The position numbers and the translations under genes are program-made. Positions 1 through 4,570 of a stretch of DNA of 5,224 bases are shown here, piece after piece (position 1 is the first letter of the stretch; each line of letters opens with the position of its first letter). Origin of the DNA: Methanoregulaceae archaeon (GTDB lineage Archaea; Halobacteriota; Methanomicrobia; Methanomicrobiales; Methanospirillaceae); the NCBI GenBank assembly GCA_013331415.1, contig DUGL01000050.1, forward strand, positions 1 to 5,224, written 5' to 3'. A model generated the notes under the pieces. That model was not told the DNA's origin. It ran no database searches and saw only the letters and a program-made list of their open reading frames with translations.

Positions 1-50
1 TTCATCTAACAGTTACGTCAGTAATGAGTTAAAGGTTTCGAAATATTTGC

Positions 51-57
51 ATATATA
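51..57 (-). promoter_or_regulatory. Possible TATA box for a leftward gene beyond the window edge
   Basis: The ATATATA run lies about 47 bases upstream of a minus-strand ATG at 5-3. An archaeal transcript would start roughly 26 bases from the box centre, near position 28, giving a leader of about 23 nt. The perfect palindrome TTTCGAAA (36-43) lies between box and predicted start, where an operator would sit. No good ribosome binding site is visible before the ATG, and the gene itself is outside the window, so this is tentative. Confidence 0.2.
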
Positions 58-149
58 CCGATTTTCCGGGTTTTAATCCCGAAACGGGGCTATTTGCTCG
101 CTTATTTAGTCATCTTGAATTGCTTTATGTAAAGTAGGGTTGTGTAAAA

Positions 150-195
150 GGCAACCTGGTTTGCACCAATGGGAAAGATCCGCAGACCGGTTGCC
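150..195. other. Strong bulged stem-loop downstream of the radical SAM gene
   Basis: GGCAACCTGGTTTGC (150-164) pairs with GCAGACCGGTTGCC (182-195) over 14 base pairs, with one unpaired base (T157) and a 17-nt loop (165-181). Read as plus-strand RNA, 13 pairs are Watson-Crick and one is a G-U wobble (161 with 185). Read as minus-strand RNA, that pair becomes an A-C mismatch. On the minus strand the hairpin begins 36 bases past the radical SAM stop codon and is followed by TTTT (149-146), so it may be a 3' end or terminator structure of that gene. The strand asymmetry leaves a small plus-strand RNA possible. Confidence 0.5.
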
Positions 196-206
196 AGATC
201 GCCGCG

Positions 207-212
207 AAAAAA
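207..212 (-). terminator. T6 tract, probable archaeal terminator of the radical SAM gene
   Basis: A run of six A on the plus strand is a T6 run on the coding strand of the leftward gene, 18 bases past its stop codon. Archaeal RNA polymerase terminates efficiently at short U tracts without needing a hairpin. The stem-loop at 150-195 followed by TTTT could act as a second, backup 3' end. Confidence 0.4.
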
Positions 213-230
213 GCATGAAGACGGACCCCC

Positions 231-1547
231 TCAGGGCTGGTTGTATCTCTCAAGGAGGTTGTATACTGCCCGGATCTCCCGGCCCTGTTTCCTGGCTTCC
301 CCAAGGAAGGCATCATAGGCCTGTCCGGCAACCAGCAGGGGGCGCGTCCTCCACATGGCCCCGTGGAGGGAGAGGTCGAAGAACCGTGCTTCTGCCTCGG
401 AAAATCCAAGGGGGCGATATTCTCCGGTATGGGCGATGAAGAGGGGGTTTTCCTCCCGCGGGGTCCTGAGCGCGAGAGAGGCAAGCGGGGTGGAAGGGAG
501 CGGTTCGGCGATGCTCACGAAGATGTCATCGAACGGGTTTCCGGTGATGAAGTCTTTCGTCTGCTCATAGTCATCGGCCTCCTCAGTCGGGTAACCGACA
601 ATAAAGCTCCCGGCTACCGCGAGCTTGTGCTGCCGGCATGCAGCGATTGCATCAGAGATCTGCGGAACGCTCACCCCCTTTCCCATCTGGGTGAGCATGC
701 GGGTGCTCCCGGATTCAACCCCGAAAAAGACCCACCCGATGGTATATTTCCGGATAGCATCAAGGATTTCATCACTGATGCAATCGACCCGGATATCAGG
801 GGCAGAGACATTGCGCGGCCCCATGATCTCTGCAAGCCCGGAGAGGAGATTGATGAAGGATCCGGGATCCAGGGCTCCATCGCGGTACTGGTAGAGCGAA
901 CCGGTACCGCCCGAGATGGATATCCGGCGGGCACCGCTCTCCCGGAATGCCCGAACTTCGGCGAGGATATCCCCTATCTCCCGGCTCCGGATAGTCCTTC
1001 CGAAGAACCGGGGGACCTGGCAGAAACTGCAGGCCCCCAGGCACCCGCGATGGGTCTCGATATAGACATTGGCACCCCGTATATCCTGGTCTCCGATATC
1101 CTCTGGAATGAGCGGCAGAGGGCGGTCAAGGGTCCTGGGTGGAACAGGAGGGTTGATGATGATCTCACCATCCCGGGAATATGCCGTGCCGGGGATACCG
1201 TCCGGGGATCCGCGGGAGAGGAGAGGGGGGATAACCGGCTCTCCTTCACCGATTATTACAGCATCAGGCGCGAGTTCGCCAAGCACCATTTCCGGTACCG
1301 CTGATACCGGACCGCCGACATAGCAGGGTGCACCCTGCTTTCTGGCACTGGCAATGAATGCCCTGATGACCGGATCGAGCAGGTGCTGCGTTGAGAAGAG
1401 GCTGAGAAAGACCATTCCGGCCGGCGCTCCTGAAAAAGTCCGGTGGAGGGTCACCCGGGCTCCCGCAGCTTTGAGGAGTCCGCCAACCACCATGGCGCCG
1501 TAGGTGTAAATGCCCGGGGAGATGACCTGAACCTGCATGGATATCAT
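231..1547 (-). CDS. Radical SAM protein with N-terminal B12-binding-like domain (archaeal family)
   Basis: This 438-residue protein is a radical SAM enzyme. The cluster motif CLGACSFC (Cys169, 173, 176; CxxxCxxC) binds the 4Fe-4S cluster that cleaves S-adenosylmethionine. Other core elements are the Gly-rich SGGTGS (212-217), FGVESGS (275-281) and GSFIVGYPTE (313-322). The first roughly 130 residues look like the Rossmann-type B12-binding domain common in this group, including VGGP (77-80) and IIGEGE (98-103), but I see no DxHxxG cobalt-ligand motif, so cobalamin may be bound base-on or not at all. The architecture resembles the methanogen families named after MJ_0865 and MJ_1487 (TIGR04014/TIGR04013); I cannot decide which. 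The substrate is unknown. The start is uncertain: ATG at 1547 or 1538 (MQVQVISPG); neither has a good ribosome binding site, and the TATA box predicts a transcript starting near 1545. The gene is divergent from the metal-cofactor operon. Confidence 0.9.
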   Translation of the reverse strand: MISMQVQVISPGIYTYGAMVVGGLLKAAGARVTLHRTFSGAPAGMVFLSLFSTQHLLDPVIRAFIASARKQGAPCYVGGPVSAVPEMVLGELAPDAVIIGEGEPVIPPLLSRGSPDGIPGTAYSRDGEIIINPPVPPRTLDRPLPLIPEDIGDQDIRGANVYIETHRGCLGACSFCQVPRFFGRTIRSREIGDILAEVRAFRESGARRISISGGTGSLYQYRDGALDPGSFINLLSGLAEIMGPRNVSAPDIRVDCISDEILDAIRKYTIGWVFFGVESGSTRMLTQMGKGVSVPQISDAIAACRQHKLAVAGSFIVGYPTEEADDYEQTKDFITGNPFDDIFVSIAEPLPSTPLASLALRTPREENPLFIAHTGEYRPLGFSEAEARFFDLSLHGAMWRTRPLLVAGQAYDAFLGEARKQGREIRAVYNLLERYNQP

Positions 1548-1567
1548 AGGTATGTGCGGGAGAGAAG

Positions 1568-1575
1568 TATTAAAA
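1568..1575 (-). promoter_or_regulatory. TATA box for the radical SAM gene
   Basis: TTTTAATA on the minus strand is preceded by a G-rich segment. Its centre is about 26 bases from position 1545, so transcription should begin at or within a few bases of the annotated ATG (1547-1545). The mRNA would then be leaderless, or have a leader of about 7 nt if translation starts at the ATG at 1538. This fits the lack of a Shine-Dalgarno sequence before either start. Confidence 0.5.
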
Positions 1576-1617
1576 CCCCTGATTTCCTGATACTTTTGTT
1601 CTTCCTCATCATCGGTT

Positions 1618-1656
1618 CTCCCGGTCAGCGAGTACCTGGCGGGAAGTTGCCGGGAG
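1618..1656. repeat. 7-bp inverted repeat CTCCCGG/CCGGGAG, candidate operator
   Basis: The arms CTCCCGG (1618-1624) and CCGGGAG (1650-1656) are perfect complements separated by 25 bases. Their centres are 32 bases apart, close to three helical turns, so both arms would face the same side of the DNA. The right arm ends 7 bases before the TATA box of the rightward operon, and the whole element lies upstream of the predicted start, so it acts, if at all, as DNA. A dimeric regulator is a natural candidate to bind it; which one is unknown. Confidence 0.35.
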
Positions 1657-1663
1657 GGGAGTG

Positions 1664-1681
1664 TTAATTAATACTCATATG
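1664..1681 (+). promoter_or_regulatory. Core promoter of the rightward four-gene operon
   Basis: The TATA-like TTAATTAATA (1664-1673) is followed by CTCATATG. A start about 26 bases from the box centre would fall near 1694, giving a leader of about 10 nt before the ATG at 1704. The segment 1667-1681 matches 4224-4238, the promoter of the second unit, at 13 of 15 positions. Confidence 0.55.
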
Positions 1682-1703
1682 TGAAATAATTAAAGGAACA
1701 ATC

Positions 1704-2039
1704 ATGAGAATCTGTATACCATCAAAAGGGCCGGAACCAGGAGACATCGTTGATGAGCGGTTCGGACGTGCGCCGTACTACCTCATCCATGACACGGAAA
1801 CCGGAAAGAACGAATCGTACAAAAACCCAGCTGCCGAGGGTATGGGCGGGGTTGGGCCGCGGGCTGCCCAGTTCCTCCTCGATCACGACGTCAATGTCCT
1901 TGTCACTGCGCGGGTCGGCGGTAATGCACTCGGGGCACTCAAAGCCGGCGGTATTACCATCCTGCTCTATGATGCAGCGGGAAGCACGGTCATGGATGCC
2001 ATAAACGCCTATACCACTGGCGGGCTCCGGGAACAGTAG
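1704..2039 (+). CDS. NifX/NifB-type dinitrogenase iron-molybdenum cofactor family protein
   Basis: This 111-residue protein fits the small Nitro_FeMo-Co fold (Pfam PF02579), an RNase H-like domain that in NifX, NafY and the NifB C-terminus holds metal-sulfur clusters, and in stand-alone archaeal and Desulfovibrio members serves other roles. Visible family marks are the N-terminal strand RICIPSKG, DERFGRAPYYLI (17-28), NPA (41-43), the Gly-rich GMGGVGPRAAQFLL (46-59), VGGNALGALKAGGI (71-84) and the closing helix with AINAYTTG (99-106). It has one cysteine (Cys4), and its FGRA lacks the HFGxC cysteine and C-terminal Cys/His of the second copy at 4571, so cluster ligation probably differs. AAAGGA (1692-1697) is a weak ribosome binding site. 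It is the first gene of the operon, ending 5 bases before the next start. The metal ligand is not deducible; no nitrogenase genes are present. Confidence 0.85.
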   Translation: MRICIPSKGPEPGDIVDERFGRAPYYLIHDTETGKNESYKNPAAEGMGGVGPRAAQFLLDHDVNVLVTARVGGNALGALKAGGITILLYDAAGSTVMDAINAYTTGGLREQ

Positions 2040-2044
2040 TCCGG

Positions 2045-2905
2045 ATGCCCATGAATATCGCGGTAGCGAGTGGAAAAGGAGGCACCGGCAAGAGCATGGT
2101 GGCCGCAAATCTTGCCTTCTCTCTTTCCGTTGCAGAATCGGTGGCGCTCGTTGATTGTGACGTCGAGGAGCCGAACCTGCACCTCTTCTTCCCCGAAGAC
2201 CAGCCTGAGGTGTCGCCGGTATCGATCCTTGTACCGGATGTCGATCCGGATCGCTGCACACTCTGCGGCGAATGTGCCCGGTTCTGCGCCTTCGGAGCAC
2301 TGGTGGCGGCCAGGGACCGCGTGCTCTTCTTTCCCCTCCACTGCCATTCCTGCGGCGGGTGCATGGTTGCCTGCCCTGCCGGGGCCATCAGGGAAACACT
2401 CCGGCAGATCGGGACCGTTACCGAGCGGTCGATATCGCCAAATCTCCTCCTGGTCACCGGCACCCTCAATGAGGGTGAGGTGCTGGGGGTGAAGGTCATC
2501 AGGGAGGCAAAGGGCCGGGCGGGAGCAGAAAGGTGGGTTATCTTTGACGCTTCTCCGGGAACATCCTGCCCGGTCGTGGAGACCCTTGAGGGCGTGGATT
2601 TCTGTATCCTGGTCACCGAATCGACACCGTTTGGTCTTCATGACCTCGCACTTGCATATGACGTGACATTGCAGAAGGGCATCCCTTCGGGAGTGGTCGT
2701 CAACCGGAGCGATGGGAAGGACGAAGTGGTGCACCGGTTCTGCAATGAGAACAATATCCCGGTGCTGGCGGTCATTCCGTTTGAACGGAAAATTGCCGAG
2801 ATCCAGGGCTCAGGGGACCTCATAGCCCGCAGGGACCCCGCATGGAAAGACCGGTTCTGCGCCATTGGCAGGGCATGCCGGTCCCTGATGGAGGAAGGGG
2901 CATGA
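2045..2905 (+). CDS. MinD-superfamily P-loop ATPase with inserted 2[4Fe-4S] ferredoxin domain (first copy)
   Basis: This 286-residue cytosolic ATPase belongs to COG1149, MinD/Mrp-like proteins with a ferredoxin domain inside the ATPase. The deviant Walker A motif SGKGGTGKS (9-17) has the signature lysine typical of dimerising ATPases; the switch I/A' region is LVDCDVEEPNL (35-45) and Walker B is VIFDASPG (165-172). The insert holds two 4Fe-4S motifs: CTLCGECARFC (Cys71, 74, 77, 81) and CHSCGGCMVACP (Cys100, 103, 106, 110). VTEST (190-194) and VVVNRS (217-222) fit late core strands. Related archaeal proteins include MJ0578/MJ0579. ATP-driven redox transfer or Fe-S/metal-cluster handling is inferred. 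The ATG at 2045 follows the previous stop by 5 bases; ATG at 2051 is an alternative. No clear Shine-Dalgarno is seen, suggesting coupled translation. Confidence 0.92.
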   Translation: MPMNIAVASGKGGTGKSMVAANLAFSLSVAESVALVDCDVEEPNLHLFFPEDQPEVSPVSILVPDVDPDRCTLCGECARFCAFGALVAARDRVLFFPLHCHSCGGCMVACPAGAIRETLRQIGTVTERSISPNLLLVTGTLNEGEVLGVKVIREAKGRAGAERWVIFDASPGTSCPVVETLEGVDFCILVTESTPFGLHDLALAYDVTLQKGIPSGVVVNRSDGKDEVVHRFCNENNIPVLAVIPFERKIAEIQGSGDLIARRDPAWKDRFCAIGRACRSLMEEGA

Positions 2906-3765
2906 TCCGACTCGCGGTGGTCAGCGGGAAGGGGGGGACGGGAAAGACGGTGGTTACCGGCGCAATCGCTCACCTGTGTAATCGCCCGAGGGTCATGGTG
3001 GATTGTGACGTTGATGCCGCCAACCTCGAACTCCTCCTGCACCCCCGGATCCTTGAGCGGAAGGATTTTGCCGGGATGGAAGCCGCGTGCATCGATACCA
3101 CCCAGTGCACGGCATGCGGGATCTGCAGCGATGCCTGCCGGTTCGATGCCATCAGGGTACACGACGGGGACTATGCGGTTGAAACCGGCCGGTGTGAGGG
3201 ATGCGGGGTCTGCAGGCTGATCTGCCCTGCGGGTGCCGTGAGCATGCAGCCCCGTGTATGCGGGGAGATCTTCTATTCGGAGACCCGGTATGGGAACCTG
3301 GTGCATGCCCGGCTCGTACCCGGAGCAGCCAACTCAGGCCTCCTTGTCGCGGAGATCAAGAAGATCGCGCTGTCCCGCAATGGTGACTGCGACCTGATGC
3401 TCATTGATGGTCCGCCAGGGATCGGATGTCCGCTGATCTCCACCATCACCGGGGCCGATCAGGTGCTGGTGGTGACCGAACCGAGCGTTTCAGGCCTCCA
3501 TGACCTTGAGCGGGTGGTGCAGGTCAGCCGCAGTCTCCGGACAACGGTATCGGTGGTGATCAACAAGCATGACCTCAATCCCCGGATATCCGGGACGATC
3601 CGGGAGTTCTGCAGGAAAGAGGACCTGGTGTTCAGGGGAGAGATACCCTATGACGAATCCGTCATGGAGGCTGTCAGGATGGCCCGGCCGGTGACCGAAG
3701 ATGCGGTTCCTGCAGCGGAAGCAATTCATACCATCTGGGACGATATGTCCCACGAGCTCTGGTAG
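2902..3765 (+). CDS. MinD-superfamily P-loop ATPase with inserted 2[4Fe-4S] ferredoxin domain (second copy)
   Basis: This is a 287-residue paralogue of the preceding protein with the same layout: deviant Walker A SGKGGTGKT (8-16), VMVDCDVDAANLEL (31-44), ferredoxin insert with CTACGICSDAC (Cys69, 72, 75, 79) and CEGCGVCRLICP (Cys98, 101, 104, 108), and Walker B LMLIDGPPGIGCP (165-177). I chose the ATG at 2902 over an in-frame start at 2842 because it overlaps the upstream stop as ATGA, has GAGG (2891-2894) at a suitable distance, and places the first core strand (IRLAVVSGK) at the N-terminus as expected. The 4-nt overlap implies coupled translation and roughly equal amounts of the two ATPases, consistent with a heterodimer (inference). 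The two differ in switch I (DVEEPN against DVDAAN) and in the residues around Walker B, so they are not a recent duplication. Confidence 0.92.
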   Translation: MIRLAVVSGKGGTGKTVVTGAIAHLCNRPRVMVDCDVDAANLELLLHPRILERKDFAGMEAACIDTTQCTACGICSDACRFDAIRVHDGDYAVETGRCEGCGVCRLICPAGAVSMQPRVCGEIFYSETRYGNLVHARLVPGAANSGLLVAEIKKIALSRNGDCDLMLIDGPPGIGCPLISTITGADQVLVVTEPSVSGLHDLERVVQVSRSLRTTVSVVINKHDLNPRISGTIREFCRKEDLVFRGEIPYDESVMEAVRMARPVTEDAVPAAEAIHTIWDDMSHELW

Positions 3766-3772
3766 GGGAATC

Positions 3773-4192
3773 ATGGAAGAGAGCGTTATGACGGGGGGGA
3801 TGCGCAGGAGAGGCCGACCGCGGGTCCGGCGGCAGATGGATCCCGGGGAGCCCCACCGCTGCTACGCACCGGAGTGCAACCCTGGTTCAGGTGGAGAGAT
3901 GGTAACCATCCTCCCGGAAGAGCTCGAACTCCTGAAACTCATTGACCTGAACGGTCTTGGGCAGGAGGAGGCGAGCGCTGTCATGGGGGTCTCCCGGAGG
4001 ACGGTCTGGAAAGACCTGCATGAAGCCCGGCGGAAAGTGGCTGATGCCCTGATACATGGCAAGCGAATCGAGATTGCCGATTGCGAACGCCGCATCGCTG
4101 GCGGGTGTCCGAAAGAGGCGGAGTCATTGCCGGGAACCGGGGACTCTCCGTGCTGGCGGCGGCACCGGCAGAGTGGCCGGAACAAGGATTGA
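3773..4192 (+). CDS. DUF134-family helix-turn-helix protein, likely regulator
   Basis: This 139-residue protein matches the DUF134/COG1342 pattern: a basic GRPR start (14-17), an acidic linker with LPEELELLKLIDLNGL (47-62), a sigma-factor-like helix-turn-helix QEEASAVMGVSRRTVWKDL (64-82), then EARRKVADALIHGKRIEI (84-101). DUF134 proteins are predicted DNA-binding proteins often found beside Nitro_FeMo-Co and MinD-type genes. The segment before the helix-turn-helix carries His28, Cys30 and Cys35, and the tail adds Cys104, Cys112 and Cys127, so a metal- or redox-responsive site is possible but unproven. The ATG at 3773 follows the ATPase stop by 7 bases and has AGGGGA (3764-3769) before it; ATGs at 3788 and 3800 are alternatives, the last placing MRRRGRPR at the start as in many relatives. 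The tail after about residue 105 is not recognised. Confidence 0.85.
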   Translation: MEESVMTGGMRRRGRPRVRRQMDPGEPHRCYAPECNPGSGGEMVTILPEELELLKLIDLNGLGQEEASAVMGVSRRTVWKDLHEARRKVADALIHGKRIEIADCERRIAGGCPKEAESLPGTGDSPCWRRHRQSGRNKD

Positions 4193-4215
4193 CAGAACCG
4201 TGCCGCATACAATAA

Positions 4216-4238
4216 TTTTATATATTTATACGCATATG
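4216..4238 (+). promoter_or_regulatory. Core promoter of the DUF5320 / Nitro_FeMo-Co unit
   Basis: The only strongly A/T-rich stretch in the rightward block outside 1664-1694 lies in the 81-bp gap after the DUF134 gene. TTTTATATA (4216-4224) is a good archaeal TATA box and predicts a start near 4246, leaving a leader of about 28 nt. The block ATTTATACGCATATG (4224-4238) repeats the upstream operon's ATTAATACTCATATG with two mismatches, and both are followed within a few bases by TAATTAA (4241-4247 here, 1687-1693 there). No clear terminator precedes it, so readthrough from the first operon is also possible. Confidence 0.6.
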
Positions 4239-4247
4239 AGTAATTAA

Positions 4248-4261
4248 GGCACACACGTGCC
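4248..4261 (+). promoter_or_regulatory. Short stem-loop abutting the DUF5320 ribosome binding site
   Basis: GGCAC (4248-4252), loop ACAC (4253-4256) and GTGCC (4257-4261) form a perfect 5-bp hairpin. It would lie at the very 5' end of the predicted mRNA and ends directly against the Shine-Dalgarno AGGTG (4262-4266). It could protect the 5' end or tune translation as RNA, or be an operator as DNA next to the start site. Confidence 0.35.
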
Positions 4262-4273
4262 AGGTGTTTATCC

Positions 4274-4567
4274 ATGCCAGGATTTGATGGAACAGGCCCC
4301 TTTGGAAGGGGTTCTATGACCGGGTGGCGACGGGGCTGGTGCGCAGCCGGCTCTGCTCCCGATCCGCAGCAGGGGATGACTCCCCTGGCGGCAGGTACAG
4401 AGACCCAGGGACAGATTCCCGTACAGCAGCCCGTTCCGGGCGCAGGACAGGTTGTGTACGGCCGGGGCCGTGGCGGCATCCCCTGGGGATGCGGCAGGGG
4501 CTTCGGCGGTGGTATGCGGGGCGGCAGATGCGGACCCCGTGGTGGCGGCATGCGGGGGAGATTCTGA
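4274..4567 (+). CDS. DUF5320-family Gly/Arg-rich small protein
   Basis: The 97-residue product opens with MPGFDGTGPFGRGSMTG, the hallmark of DUF5320 proteins, which commonly occur beside Nitro_FeMo-Co genes in anaerobic archaea and bacteria. The middle (24-60) is Pro/Gln-rich and probably disordered; the C-terminal third (61-97) is dominated by Gly and Arg with GRGRGG, WGCGRGFGGG and RGGRCGPRGGG. Cys23, Cys73 and Cys86 are its only cysteines. There is no membrane segment or signal peptide. The biochemical role is unknown; metal or nucleic-acid binding are both conceivable for such a composition. The start is well supported by AGGTG (4262-4266) seven bases ahead of the ATG. It is co-transcribed with the following gene, separated by 3 bases. 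Confidence 0.8.
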   Translation: MPGFDGTGPFGRGSMTGWRRGWCAAGSAPDPQQGMTPLAAGTETQGQIPVQQPVPGAGQVVYGRGRGGIPWGCGRGFGGGMRGGRCGPRGGGMRGRF

Positions 4568-4570
4568 AGT

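Larger units (their letters stand above)
1..230. other. Non-coding region downstream of the radical SAM gene, rich in inverted repeats
   Basis: I find no credible gene here; the short open frames that enter this stretch are shadows of the neighbouring leftward gene. The first 130 bases are much more A/T-rich than the coding DNA. Visible structure includes the 8-bp palindrome TTTCGAAA (36-43), the A/T-rich ATATATA (51-57), overlapping CGGG/CCCG arms (67-88), the 12-nt palindrome-like CTTTATGTAAAG (123-134), a strong bulged hairpin (150-195) and a run of six A (207-212). On the minus strand an ATG at 5-3 could start a leftward gene outside the window, with the A/T-rich block at 51-57 as its TATA box; this cannot be confirmed because the reading frame leaves the window at once. 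Confidence 0.6.
1548..1703. promoter_or_regulatory. Divergent intergenic promoter region
   Basis: These 156 bases separate the leftward radical SAM gene from the rightward operon and contain a TATA box for each direction. They also contain two inverted repeats: AAGTAT/ATACTT (1565-1570 and 1590-1595), one arm of which overlaps the leftward TATA box, and CTCCCGG/CCGGGAG (1618-1624 and 1650-1656), placed just upstream of the rightward TATA box. No open frame here looks like a gene. Confidence 0.7.

Noticed and set aside
1..230. CRISPR array, tRNA or insertion-sequence end
   Set aside because: There is no repeated unit with regular spacing, no tRNA-like cloverleaf or T-loop signature, and no transposase or terminal repeats.
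363..1304. Long plus-strand open frame of 313 codons opposite the radical SAM gene
   Set aside because: It is antisense to a protein with intact family motifs, and its translation shows no recognisable domain; long antisense frames are common in GC-rich genes.
1990..2734. Two minus-strand open frames of over 200 codons opposite the first ferredoxin-MinD gene
   Set aside because: The plus-strand product has complete Walker and ferredoxin motifs, and the antisense products are low-complexity shadows.
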